Positions 11,401 through 22,761 are shown, numbered from the stretch's first letter. The stretch is 64,000 nucleotides of DNA from Oxyruncus cristatus (GCA_013399855.1 VXAY01003151.1:1-64000); one strand, 5' to 3'. Translations and numbers: made by a program. Notes: a model not told the origin generated them from the sequence alone.

Positions 11401-14400
11401 TAGAGACAGGACTGTTAAAGGGAGTGGAGATATGAGGCCAGACCTTAGAAAGACCTTCACTCCTTGAATGCAGCAGCTGAGGACACCCACCTTTAGGACC
11501 TTTCAGATGGCACTGGACACCTTTGTGTCAGCAGCCAAAGCAAGTTATTTACTGTCAGGTTGGGTACTGGGAGCTTAAACAGCCAGGTGACATCTAAGAC
11601 GCCTCCATCCAGACACTCAACTCCAGGTATTTTTTTTTCTCTAGGCAAAACCCCTTGCTGAGCATCTTATCACATTGTCCTATGCAAGGAAAATATATCC
11701 CAAGAGTGTGAGCATAAAGGACTGGTTTCAGCATCTTTGATGTTGATATCTTGCAGCCCTGCCAAAAGCTTTACTGATCTGCAAAGCGATATGAAAGGTT
11801 TAGGAAAGCAGTGGCCCTTTTGCAGAGTGTGCACACCTGTGACACTGGCAGAGCAAGCGAAAGGATTATTCTCATCCCAACAGACTTGTGCTGCTCTATA
11901 AATATAGTCACAGCACAGAGACACAAAATCATTTGTGCTGCTAAACTGGGACATCATCTCAAGTGTCTTTATGTTACATGCCAGGAGAAGAAGTCTCTTG
12001 GCACCTGAGCTGGGCCATCAATCATGGTGACTGATGTGCTTTAGTGGATGTTCAGCAGTCCAGGTGAAGGTTGAACACAATAATTCTTCAACATTTCCAC
12101 TCCATCAGTGCAGAAAGACAGGCCTGGGTTAAAGAGAGAGCCCTTGACCCTGAGTGATGCACCATAAAGTCATTGATCTCCACTTCCAGCCCTTCCTTTC
12201 CCACACGCGCTGAAGTCAATGGGATTGATTTTTGTGCCTGAGCTGCACCTGAATTATGGATTTTGAAATAATAGTAATTCTGCTGCTCCCAGTCTGCAGA
12301 GCAGATATGTGGTTTCTCAGAGATTAAACATCTCTGGGAATGCTTTTCAGTTCTCTACCTTAAGCCCATATCCCATTTTTGGATAGGAACTCAGAAAGTA
12401 GGCTGTTTTTCTCCAGAATTCTTATATTTACTATCTTAGCCTAGGTATTTCTTATTTTTGCCTTGTGTTGCACACTTATGATACTCAGGTCTGACCATGC
12501 AATCACTTTGGGATCATTTTTTTGGGTTATCGGGTCTCAAAGACAAGGATTGCTATTGCAGTTCTTGCCTTTGGATGAGGGTTCAAGTGCTAACACCACT
12601 TATTTATTACATAATTGCTCCTGCTCTAGTATTTTCGACCAAGAAACCTCCGAGAAGACACTTAGAAATTGTGCCATCAGGCTGGTCACATACATGAGGC
12701 AAAATATCTAAAATTCTAACCAATATTTTAACATCACCAGAACACTTCTGACACATAAATCATATCTCTGCTGACAAACCTTGCCCAGCACTGGAGCTGT
12801 TTCCTCCAGGAAAACCTGGAAGCATCCTTGACGTTACCTCCCATGAAAACCTCTTCTAAGAAGAGCAGAACTGTTAAGCTGCTGTGTGGTAAGAGAGAGA
12901 CACAGAGGGAGAAAGAAAGGGTCGTATGTGTTGGGATTAGTCTTTAAAGATCAACCAAAACAAGGTGAGGCAATCCCTTCCTGGAGAGTGTGCAAACCAC
13001 GTGGATCCCAGGACCCAGATAATTTTGGGAAGAATGGTAAAACGTGCCATACCTCTTTCATGTGGTTTTATTCAGGCTAAACTTCAGTTCAGCTCAGCTG
13101 CCTAATAATTAGGGGTTTTTTTCTCTTATGCTCAAGCATTTAGGCCGACCCCTTGATCACTGTGGAAGTTGAAGGATTTCCTAAAAAGGGATGATTCCAA
13201 CACAGGCAGAGGCTGGAAATGCACAGAACTTTTTTGTCATGGCTGATGCTTAAAACTGAACCCTTGAAGTCAGATGTGGTGGGTTTCACCTTTATGATTA
13301 AATCCTTCCTATTGCAGCCAGAAGGCTGTTTGCTGTGACTTTAACTTCTATTGTTCTAAAGATTTCAGTTCTTTTCTGCTCTATGACTCCACTAAAGCCT
13401 TTGGTGCCTGTTCTGTTTGTCTTTCTAGGGTTTTAATTGCATTTCCTTTCATTTGCCTGCTTTCATGCTTTCTGTAAGCAAAATTACAGGTTTCTTCCTT
13501 ACATGGAAAACAGTTGCTGGAAAAACTAGAAGAAAATGCCAGCTGCAAACCCCAGGTCTCCAACAGTCCTGCAGTCTGTGCAGCCCTCCCATTATTCCTC
13601 AAATGAAAGGATAAAACATTTTGGAAAAGGCACAGGATAGTACCTGCCAGCAGGTTTCCTCAGCTGCGATCCAAGACAAAAACTTTGAAAGTAAAGTGTC
13701 AAAAAAAAAAAAAGGAAGCTTTTTTTAAAAAATAACTTTATTAACAGTGTGACAAACATTGCTTTTGTTCAGCTTGGTACCCGCAGGGCTTCAGCCAAAG
13801 CCACTGTCAACATAAACCCAGCCAAGCAAACAGTATTGCAGTTTTCTTATTCTTTTTCCTTTTCCTTTTTTTTTTTTTTCCCATTTAATTCAAAGAAATG
13901 ACTGTATTTGTGTGAATCTGTGGATATATGAGAGGCTTTATCTGTGTCTTACAGCCTGAGTTTTTCCAACACTTTAAACAACTTACAGGAACAGTGCTAT
14001 TTTTAGTTCAGTATTTTGAAACATTTGACCACCTTGAGGATTAACTCTTAGTGGAGCTGATGAGAATTTATTTCCCATTTGAATTATTATCACAGGTGGG
14101 GATGGTCACAGTTCTCATGATTAGAGCTGCCTAATATTTTCGTTTATATAGGCCCATAATTCATGCCTTCTAGATTTGCAGAATTAACCACTGTGGTTCT
14201 AGATGGTTCTAGAACAAAAATGTTATTAATGTCTTTCCCCCCTCACGATGATTTCTCCCTTCTAAACTAATTTTTTTAAAAATAAAAGTGAATCCACCTC
14301 CGAGAACAACAGTAAGGGAAAATCAGTTGCTTTGCTCAAGTTAAAAAAAAATTAATGTCTTTCCCCTTTGTTGTCTTGTGCCTCTGGTGCAAAAGATGCC

Positions 14401-14849
14401 ATTGAAAACTGGAGGGGATGAAAGGGCAAACCCACTGACTTTCCTCTCAGACGTGGGGTTTTGTGTTTCTTCTGAATAATGGCCCAGTTTGAGTAAGAAA
14501 AAATCTTCTGAGGTATCACCACCTGCACATGGACAGGAGAAACAACTCAGAAATCAGCTTGGACGTCTTAAGAACTACAGTAAGGGATCTGAGGGCCCTA
14601 AATTCAGGAGGGCTGTTCAATGAATGCCCACCCAAACTGATGTACGACACCAAAGCAAGAGGCAGCTCGTCTCTTGTCTTGAGTTTTCCCGATTTTGTGT
14701 CCTCAGCTATTGGTCAGACCTCAGCAAGAGACCACCTCAGTATTTAGGATTCAAAAACAAATCCAAGGAGCAGAATCCAGGGACAGCAGTGGGTAAGGGG
14801 ATGAGCCAGCCCTGTTGAGCAGCCACAAGCAAATTAAGAGTGTGAGGAG
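8453..14849. other. Unique non-coding DNA, no gene or clear repeat
   Basis: This 6.4-kb stretch is the longest one without a CR1 copy. Frames reach at most about 95 codons, often as overlapping pairs on opposite strands, and none shows a domain I recognise. Homopolymer patches occur near 13700 (A) and 13865 (T). Nothing that looks like an RNA gene was seen. Confidence 0.55.
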
Positions 14850-15065
14850 AGTAGCCAGGAGAGGGAATGGCTGGAGCCATGTCAGGGGTGGATATAAGGA
14901 GAAGGTTCTTCATCCAGAGGGCGGTCGGGCACTGACCAGGTTCCCCAGGGCAGTGGGCACAGCCCCAAGGCTACCAGAGCTCCAGGAGGGTTTAGACAAT
15001 GCTCTCAGGCACAGGGTGTGACTGTTGGAGGTGTCCTGTGCAGGGCCAGGAGCTGGGATTGATGC
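14850..15065 (+). mobile_element. CR1 LINE 3'-end fragment (type C)
   Basis: Follows a different CR1 3' type. Landmarks are gagagggaatggctgg, ggttcttcatccagagggcggtcgggcactg, ccccagggcagtgggcacagcccc, ctctcaggcacagggtgtga, and gtgtcctgtgcagggccagg ending in agctgggattgatg. The final ATTCTATGA tail is lost. It belongs with the minus-strand copies at 30163 and 54719. Confidence 0.88.
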
Positions 15066-15464
15066 CCTGGAAAAAAGACTGAAGGTTATGAGAGACACAG
15101 GACGAGATCATGCATACACTTGATTTAGGGCAGAAGTCTGGGCTCCCTGCACTGGACCTGGAAGGAACACACACTTTATGATATTGATTTACAACAAAAC
15201 AAATCCTCGGGTACTGTGCACTGTCCTCTGGATGATCCTATAACGCCTCTTCAATTAACAAGGTGCTCCCTTTGGGTGCCCCAAGTCAGACAATATGAAC
15301 ACCCCTCAGAGCTTCAGCTTCACTCCTCCACGGCCCTGGGGTGGATTAGCCCTGAGCTAAAGGCAGCTGAGAATCCAGCAGGTTTCCATACTCATCGTAG
15401 GGTGTTTGACTGCACTTTTCCATACGGGTGTACCACGGACAACCCTCTCCTGTCCCGTTAGATC

Positions 15465-15735
15465 TCAGGCCTTTGAGCAACACGATGGCAACAACCCTTC
15501 CCAGCACGGGTGTGTTCCTGTTTTCACTGCCAGTTCCTGAGCCGGCCTGAGTGAGCTAAGGAAAGCTGAAAGCTCTGCTTTTGTGTGTCTTGTCCAAGCG
15601 AGAATTTGTTTGTCTTGGAAGCAGAACAGGTTTTCCTCCCAGTTTTGGGCAGGGGTCCAGCCGACGCTGAACTCCCAGTAACCTGGCAGGTAGCTCAGGT
15701 GGCAGCGCTCAGGTGCTGCAACCCAAGAGTTGGAA
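15465..15735 (-). other. Candidate coding exon, function unknown
   Basis: On the minus strand a pyrimidine tract and CCTGCAG acceptor end at 15736. An open frame then runs 90 codons from 15735 to a TGA at 15465. Its first part is rich in Trp, Tyr and Cys and favours G or C at third positions (about 29 of the first 41 codons by my count), unlike chance frames nearby. The segment lies in a stretch with more CpG than its surroundings (15190-15735). Against it: no domain is recognised, no strong donor lies before the stop, no poly(A) signal was noticed just downstream, and a + strand frame at 15216-15461 is equally open nearby. It could be an exon, part of an lncRNA, or chance. Confidence 0.2.
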
Positions 15736-15890
15736 CTGCAGGTTAAAGAGAGGAAAAATACAGGAACATAAGTTTGGATTTTTGGGGGAAAAAAAAGAAC
15801 ACTTAATTTTTCACTTTCCATTTTGTTATATCTCTAGCTGAAAGTTTACAGAAGGGTTATTGTATGTATTATGGGAAACAGAGCCTTCCT

Positions 15891-15915
15891 ACTTCTCAAG
15901 GTTCTTTTGAGAAGT
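15891..15915. repeat. Perfect 9-bp stem hairpin
   Basis: ACTTCTCAA (15891-15899) pairs perfectly with TTGAGAAGT (15907-15915) around a 7-nt loop. It is too short for a microRNA precursor on its own, and I see no matching extension of the stem on either side. Confidence 0.6.
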
Positions 15916-15999
15916 CCTGCTTAGTCTATTATTATGGTGATACATATGTATGACAAGTAGTATTTTAATGCTGTTTGATATGAAATCCGAAAGAACATA

Positions 16000-16110
16000 G
16001 CGCCAAAAAATTTAAAAAAAAAGGGGGGGGGAGAAAAATAAATCAGAACAAGCTTAAATTTTAATACACGTTCTCATTTAGGGGAAAAAAAAAAAAAAAA
16101 AAAGTAGGAC
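16000..16110. repeat. Purine-rich homopolymer patches
   Basis: A runs, a run of nine G near 16023-16031, and a 19-A run at 16085-16103 sit close together. The long A run is not preceded by anything I recognise as a processed pseudogene. Confidence 0.7.
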
Positions 16111-16679
16111 TGCCTTCTGGTAATTTGTGACATTGGATTAAATAATTAAAAGACATTTATACCGTTTTCTAATACAAAATAAAAATTCGTACTTATTCCA
16201 GAACCTTTCACAATCTGAAACATCAGAGTTTAAATGTTTTTTCCTGGTCTCTCTAGTGAACAGAGACAGAGGCTCCTCCAGGTGAGCCAGAGTTACATGA
16301 GGTGTCCCTTCTCATCTGATCTCTGAGGGAGCTTCTCTTCTTCTGCACAGCCCAGGCAGTTTTGCCATCTGCCTTGGGCTGCAAACACAGCTGGGATGGA
16401 TATTCCCAGCTGCCAACCCACAGGAGGACTTGATTATTTTATAGGAAAAATTAAAAGGTCATGAAGTGCTGAGCAGACAAAATGCAAACTGCAAACCTGT
16501 GAACACTGGACAGGATTCAAGTACCCAAACTGGAGCCACTTAAAATTGTCACTTTTCTGTGGCTGGATGTCCAGGTGCAGCTTAAAGTCAGCACATCTCC
16601 CAAGGAGGAGTCATCAGACTCTTATGATGGAGAAAATGGTCTTGGTTTCACCAGCTCCTGAAATGACCAGTAATCCAAG

Positions 16680-16812
16680 GATCATGGAATAATTTAGGCT
16701 AAAAAATACCTTTAAGACAATCAAGTTCAACCATTAACCCAGCACTGCCAGGTCCACCACTGAACCACCACCCCAAGTGCCACAACTACACATCTCTTCA
16801 ATCCCTCCCTTC
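16680..16812 (-). mobile_element. CR1 LINE 3'-end fragment (type B)
   Basis: The complement of a type B CR1 tail. It shows atcatggaataatttaggct, cctttaagacaatcaag, tccaaccattaaccc-like text, cactgccaggtccaccactg and aagtgccacaactacac, then decays. It is heavily diverged, which suggests an old insertion. A bounding frame could not be established. Confidence 0.85.
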
Positions 16813-17271
16813 TGGAAAGGCTTTGGTGTGGATTTGAGAGGGCACTGCTTCACTTCCCACTCCTGCACAGAACAGCTGGTGTGAACATGGCAATAAAAAA
16901 ACAATAAAAATCTAAATTTAAACGAGAGCCAAGACTAATCATTAACCCACTTTGCAGATTCTTGTGTGTTTCCCTATAGCAACTGTGCCTTGACAGCAAT
17001 ATCAGGAAGCAATAAATTACACTAAAATTGCTTTTTAATTTTCAATAATGAATCAAACTAGCAACAATTGGTCCAGACTCCACCGCACAAATAATTAATC
17101 CCTTTTGGCCTCATTTCTCCTCTTTGAACTGGAAATGGAAGGGTTGGTTTTGACAGTGCATTTTGCCTCCTATTTCTACAGATGGTCAGTTCTTCAGGGA
17201 ATGGTCAGGAGACGTGACAGGAGAGTTTTCAAACTGCTGCTGCAGTACATAGAAAGAAGCAAGACTAATAT

Positions 17272-17329
17272 AGTTTGGACTAAATGATCTTAAAGATCTT
17301 TTCCAACCTAGTTGATCCTGTGATTCTGT
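17272..17329 (+). mobile_element. CR1 LINE terminal 3' tail only
   Basis: Only the last 58 bp of a CR1 copy remain: tttggactaaatgatctt, aaagatcttttccaacct, and two tail units resembling ATTCTGTGA. It ends about 165 bp before the next CR1 copy, which is on the opposite strand. It is 5'-truncated or an internal deletion remnant. Confidence 0.75.
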
Positions 17330-17494
17330 AAGAATGGTTTTTGTGGAGGTAATGGCCCTGCAAAACTGGAGTAAGTATTTTCCAGATGGGGCAGATTTAC
17401 TCCGTTTTCCTTGTTGATTTGTTAAACTTTGTGCCAGGAATGCAAATAATAATTTGATTTATGATTGACTTGAATGCAGAGAAGCCTTTACCAA

Positions 17495-17818
17495 TATAGA
17501 AACATACAATGGTTTGGGTTTGGAAGGACCTTAAAGATTCCACCCCCTGCCATGGGCAGGGACATCTTCCACCAGCCCAGGTTGCTCCAAGTTCCATCCA
17601 ACCAGGCCTTGGACACTTCCAGGGATCCAGGGGCAGCCACAGTTTCTCTGGGCAACCTGTGACAGGGCCTCCCCACACTCACAGGGAGGAATTTCTTCCT
17701 AATATCTCATCTAAATCTCTCCTACCTCAGTTTAAAACTGTCCCCTGTTGTCCTATCACTACCTACCTGTGTAAAAGTCTCTCTCCCTTACACAAGCCCA
17801 CTTTAAGTACGTTTAGGA
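17495..17818 (-). mobile_element. CR1 LINE 3'-end fragment (type A)
   Basis: Begins at the 3' tail (atagaaacatacaatgg) and continues through ggtttgggtttggaagg, cccctgccatgggcaggg, gttgctccaag, aggccttggacacttccagg, gggcaacctgtgacagggcc and ttgtcctatcactacc before decaying near a relic of ggccccttcaggta. The 3' end is complete and the 5' end truncated. Open frames of 60-112 codons in both directions at 17397-17847 come from it. Confidence 0.93.
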
Positions 17819-20509
17819 AGACCCCTGCCAGGAAATTCGTGACTTAAATACACCCTGGTTGCATCATTGCTGGAAACTCCAGAAAGCTGTGTGATTTGTT
17901 TACACCTCTTGCCACCTGTCCTAGCGAATCAAGCAGGACCTGGGCCTGTTTTCTGGTTCTCAGGCCGAGTGTGACATAAAACCCCCTTGTCTTTACAACT
18001 GAACTCCTTCAACACTCAAAACAACAACGTCAAACACAAACTGTCTGTTGGGAATGACCCCTGTGGTGCTGTGACTTCCGAACCAGGAGGGGTTTTGGGA
18101 GTGCTACTGGACTCTGCTGGCCCAGAGGGGCTGCTCCTCACCCCGGGGACAAGCTTAAAAGTTTGTAAATATATCAGTAAACTTCCAGTTCCCTGCAGTA
18201 TTCCTTGCCTGGGTTTAATTCACCGGCACAGACGTAACTCCATGAGAAGGCGTTTCTTGCAAATAGAGCAAGTGAAACTCTGTCACTCAGTGGGACAAGT
18301 ATTACAGATTCCAGGTGTTTTGATCCATTAATACGTAATTTGGAGAGTTCTTGCTTTTTTATACAGAAAAAAATCAAGATAAAATTAAAGACAAATGCTT
18401 TGCAGGCATACAGTAATTTACATACACGAGTATGAAGCCATAAAAGCTGAGGGCTTTGACGAAGAGCAGAAATCTCAGCAGCACCAGAGTGATGCTGGAT
18501 TTTAGGCTGAGCAAAGGCCAAACTGCAAAGCTTGCACTTCACCGAGTTTGAAAAACCATGGCACGTAAACACAGAGGCAGATATAGGAAGGGAAGATTAA
18601 AATTGAGGTTTCCTGTACTGCTTGCCATATTCCAAGTTGGCTCAGATCACTCTTTAAAAACATAAACTCCACTTCAGCCCTCAGTGAGGGAGTGCTCTCT
18701 GCTCCAGATCAAAATGGAGGGTTGCAATGATCTTTTGGGGCCTTAACATCAACAAATACTTGAAATAAATGCACGTTTCCATGCAGAGCTCTCTGCTTCT
18801 CCCTGTGTATATAATGCCTGGCTGTAGGTCTGGCCTGTGAGTGGCCATTCCATGCAAGGAATTTCCTATGGGCATGTTTAAAATCAGAATTCAAACATAC
18901 TACACTACACTCCTATTTCTTTTTGTTACAGTCACTCTGGTTCTCCTCTAGGTAGAATTTCTCTGTGTTGGGTTAAAAGTAGTTGTTCTTGTTTTATTTT
19001 GGAAGCTAAGCCTGGATTTACCTTGTTCCTCCATGGAAGTCTATATGGGAAGGCAACGCTGGAAGAGCAGGAAGGGGGGATTCATCTCACCCAGCCTTTT
19101 GTATCTAAACTTAAGGTGGTTACAGATTTTCTTTTCGTGGTCTTTTCACCTCATAAAGAGATTTCAACCCATTTTGCCTGTTACCCACTTTCTAAGAGGA
19201 CAGCTTTGGTGAAAACTTATATTTATATATGTAGGTTTCAGATGCTTAAATTAGAGCAAATAAATCCCACGTGCAGTGAAGCAGAAACCTCAGAAAGTGG
19301 CATTTTATAACTCCTGAAATGAGAGGCAGTGAGAGGAAGGAAAGAAGAGAACTGGTCTCTGACTGCCTCTAAATAAAACCCTTCTTCCCTTTTACGTGGA
19401 TTTACCCCTTGTTCTTAATGTTTTCCAAATTATTTCAAAGCTTTTCGTGGTTTCTGTTCTGATTCAAACCAACCATGACTGTGCCCCATGCCAATAGGGG
19501 AAGAAATGTTTTAATTTACAAGACAGATATTTTAATTTATTTATTCATTTTGTCTGAAGAACCTGAGCTCAGCATGGCAGATTTATCTCAAAGTATTTTT
19601 CTGGGTTTGCCTGTTCTCATATGCTTCACATGGCCACTGTTTAAATACAAGCCCCTGTAGGCACAAACATCTCTTCCACAGGTTTGTTTGAAGACCAAAC
19701 ACTATCCAGGAGGATGACAGAGTCTTTTATAGGACCACAGCTAATAGAAGATGGTGAAGGAAAAATAGGATATTTATTCCAGGAGTTTCAGTTATTCCAC
19801 CTTGCAAGGTGTTTTGCAAGGAAACACAAGGGATTATTGTTTTTCCCTACTAAGGACGAAACTTTCAGGAATGTCAGGAATTACTGAAGATGTAAAAGTA
19901 GCAGACAATGAAATTTTCCAGTACTGGTTTTTCAACTGATTTTGTTTATATAAAACTAACCCTAGAAAAGATGGGAAAGGAAGGAAGAGGAGAGTCAGGA
20001 GAAACACAGGAGCTTGTACAATGAGTTAAAAATACACGATTTAAGAAAACTTACAACTAGATGTTGACCCAAGACAGACAAGCTGTATCATTTCTCCTGA
20101 ATTTTCCTGGGAGGTTGAAGAGATCATTCAAACCCAAATGTTCCGAGGCGCATCACGGGCAAAAAAACACGAAGGAACTTCTGTGACAAACCCAAACATT
20201 CCACACTGCACGCGGGAAGAGGTTGTCGTCAGGTCTGAGAATCACCGTTGCCCAGAACTTTGCAGTCAGGAGGAAAACGCACCAGGTGCTGGAATATTTT
20301 ACTGTGTGTAATTCAGTGGCGGGGGGAAAACAAAGGCGGGCACGGGATCTGTGCTTTGTCGTGAAACCGAGAAATAGTTTCTGCTTACGTTGAAATACAG
20401 CAGAGATTGTTTGTTCTGTTCTGTTCTAGTGAAGACAGCAAGAAGGTCAACCTGGTAGTCATAAATAAAGATAGAATGGGCATCTGGAGAAATGAAGGAG
20501 CAGTGAGTC
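17819..20509. other. Unique non-coding DNA, CpG-elevated at its right end
   Basis: No gene is recognised. Frames such as 18174-18572 (-, 132 codons) and 18999-19310 (+, 103 codons) show no domain. From about 20130 to 20400 CpG becomes clearly more frequent, about 15 in 270 bp by my count, in the approach to the LTR at 20510. That part could be internal sequence of the same retroelement or a small CpG-rich regulatory segment. Confidence 0.45.
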
Positions 20510-20517
20510 AAGGAGGG

Positions 20518-20533
20518 GGGGTTTGCAAACCCC
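20518..20533. repeat. Perfect 16-bp palindrome
   Basis: GGGGTTTGCAAACCCC is exactly self-complementary. It lies at or just inside the proposed left edge of the LTR, about 95 bp upstream of its TATA box. It could be a dimeric transcription-factor site or simply sit at the insertion junction. Confidence 0.85.
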
Positions 20534-20613
20534 TAACACGTAGAATATTGTAATTAGATGTCAAAATCTGATTAATATGTATGTAGAAATGTTGCAATAC
20601 CTCGCAAAATTTG

Positions 20614-20620
20614 TATAAAA
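20614..20620 (+). promoter_or_regulatory. TATA box of the proposed LTR
   Basis: TATAAAA in the context TTTGTATAAAAACCC. Start of transcription would be expected about 25-30 bp downstream, near 20640-20650. This is inferred from the motif and its spacing to the poly(A) signal only. Confidence 0.55.
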
Positions 20621-20693
20621 ACCCTGACTTCTCACTCAGACTTTGGAGTTTCTTTGTCCAGTGCGGACTGGGGAGCTCTCCAGCGTTGTATGC

Positions 20694-20699
20694 AATAAA
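20694..20699 (+). promoter_or_regulatory. Poly(A) signal AATAAA of the proposed LTR
   Basis: AATAAA follows GTTGTATGC and precedes a T-rich stretch. Its position about 80 bp after the TATA box fits the R region of an LTR. Confidence 0.55.
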
Positions 20700-20765
20700 T
20701 ACCTTTGCTGTTTAAAGGCTAAATTTTGTCTCTAAACAGTTTCATTGAGCCTTGTTGGGCATCAG

Positions 20766-21429
20766 TCTCCAGGCGTGAAGGTGGAGCTGCCCCCCAAAGG
20801 GAGAAACCAATAGGCTCCATTAAGGTATAATTGAGCCTTTTGATGAGTTTGAAGGAAATAATCTCTCGCTGCCTCCCCGCAGAAGACTCAGGGCCCATCA
20901 TCTGTCGCTGCAAGGCAGTTGCTGCTTTCTCTGGGAGGAACTTTTATTGCCTTTTCCACGTGGTTACGCGCACAAAGGGCTGTGTGGTTTAGATGACTGA
21001 GAAATGATATTTAGAGGTATAGCACGTTTATTTTTGTCACAGAAGCGAGACCTTCACACGTCAGCTTGATGGCAGCCCCACCACCTTGATGAATCCCGGG
21101 AGAGGATTTTTACCCTGTAGTGGCTTCTAAGTGCATTTCTTTTTAGGCTGAAACTCTTCAAATCCTGCCTGTGATTAACCGCGTCAGGCCTGTCAAAATA
21201 CAAGAAGGTTTGATGGGACTAAATCTGAAGCAGCATCTCACAGAGGGATGTGTCACAGCTAGGAATTTGTTTCTTCCTTGTAACATTGACAGGGCAAAAA
21301 TATTCTTTTATGGTGTTCCTCCGCATAAAAAGGTTGCTCTAAACACTGCCATGGCCAGCAATATTTATGATTTAGTGGTTTAGACACCTCCTGCTATTTC
21401 ACTGCACTCTGCTTATGATGCCAGGGAAA
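20766..21429. other. Unique non-coding DNA to the right of the LTR
   Basis: CpG stays moderately frequent to about 21190, including a Myc-type CACGTG word near 20958. No retroviral frame is visible and no gene is recognised. Frames are at most 70 codons. Confidence 0.5.
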
Positions 21430-21591
21430 TTACTCTGAGAATAAAATTAAATAAAATCAAATAAAAATAGAAATTTAAAAGTTAAAAAAAATTAAAATAA
21501 AAACTAAAGTAAAATAAGAAATAAAAAGCAAAAAATCAAACAAAAAGCAAATAAAATAGAAAGAAAAGATATAAAATAAAATAAAATAAAA
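21430..21591. repeat. (TAAAA)n-type A-rich microsatellite running into an assembly gap
   Basis: Degenerate AAAAT, AAATA and ATAAA units become a clean run of TAAAA units just before the Ns. The gap is therefore most likely an unresolved expansion of this repeat. Confidence 0.85.
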
Positions 21592-21927
21592 NNNNNNNNN
21601 NNNNNNNNNNNNNNNNNNNNNNNNNNNNNNNNNNNNNNNNNNNNNNNNNNNNNNNNNNNNNNNNNNNNNNNNNNNNNNNNNNNNNNNNNNNNNNNNNNNN
21701 NNNNNNNNNNNNNNNNNNNNNNNNNNNNNNNNNNNNNNNNNNNNNNNNNNNNNNNNNNNNNNNNNNNNNNNNNNNNNNNNNNNNNNNNNNNNNNNNNNNN
21801 NNNNNNNNNNNNNNNNNNNNNNNNNNNNNNNNNNNNNNNNNNNNNNNNNNNNNNNNNNNNNNNNNNNNNNNNNNNNNNNNNNNNNNNNNNNNNNNNNNNN
21901 NNNNNNNNNNNNNNNNNNNNNNNNNNN
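21592..21927. other. Assembly gap (336 N)
   Basis: All positions are N. The predicted minus-strand frame crossing it (21536-21943) is meaningless. Confidence 1.
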
Positions 21928-21934
21928 TTTGAGA

Positions 21935-22190
21935 TGGAGCCAAGATCTAGATATTTAAATAAATATAAAATAAATAAATATAAATAAATTTAATATGAAA
22001 GTAATTAATAAAATATACTAATATTATATTTCTAGTTAAAATATAAATACATATCTAAATAATATACAAATCTATATTTAAATGTATATATTCAAATTGT
22101 ACTATATTAATCTAAGACCATTATAAAGATAATGAGTGTAATATAAATTTAATAAATATAAATAGAAAAGAAATAAATATTCGTATCCAG
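21935..22190. repeat. AT-rich tract on the right side of the gap
   Basis: ATAAATA and TAAATA units, nearly free of G and C for about 240 bp. Unlike the left side, it is not a clean TAAAA array, so the two flanks of the gap do not match simply. Confidence 0.75.
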
Positions 22191-22761
22191 GTGAGTCTGA
22201 CCTTCCATTGTAGACAATGAAGATCTAAATGATGTCATCAGGAAGATCTAAAAAACCATCAGTTCAATCTAAAGCAAAAAAACCCCCAAACATTAATTCT
22301 CTCCATTGATTTTAAGGTCTTGATCTTCACTGACAACAATGGCCACTTGGGTACTGAGCAGAAACACCAGAACTTAACAAAATCATGTTTTAAAAGCGAC
22401 TAAACCTGGATCCAGGTGACCTTTCTTCACTTTTCCTTTCAACCTCATCTTGTTTTCCCTCCTCCCCTGGCATTAAAACATCCAGAGGACAGGCTGGGCC
22501 GGGATGTGTTTGTTGAAGGCCTTGTTTGGGGCCAAGCTTCCCAGCTCACCCAGGTTAGTCAGGTGCCACCAGGCTGCAAAAAATTGTTTAGTCTATTTTT
22601 TTTTTTTTAAAGAAAAGATGTTAATTTCTCAGAAATAAAATTCATGAAGTGTGGGATTTCTTTGAAATCGAACCCGAATCGAGAAACAGAAAAGTTCTTG
22701 CGCAGGCGAGTCCGGCTGTAATGGAGAATAACTTGTTGCACTTGTTAGAAGTGAAGAGGTT
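22191..22761. other. Unique non-coding DNA
   Basis: No gene or repeat is recognised apart from a T run at about 22596-22609. Frames are short and without domains. Confidence 0.5.

Larger units (their letters stand above)
20510..20765 (+). mobile_element. Solo LTR of an endogenous retrovirus (class not certain)
   Basis: The segment has an LTR layout: an AT-rich U3-like part, TATAAAA at 20614-20620, a GC-richer probable R start near 20640-20690, and AATAAA at 20694-20699, followed by a T-rich U5-like stretch. TATA box and poly(A) signal only about 80 bp apart is typical of retroviral LTRs and unusual for a host promoter. No gag, pol or env frame follows, so it is probably a solo LTR. Both edges are estimates and I could not confirm a target-site duplication. 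A host promoter is a less likely alternative. Confidence 0.6.

Noticed and set aside
11400..11540. Possible old retroelement remnant
   Set aside because: Some words recall transposon text, but I could not align it to any CR1 or LTR type.
20719..20913. 64-codon minus frame overlapping the LTR
   Set aside because: Runs across the LTR end into unique DNA, with no retroviral or host domain.
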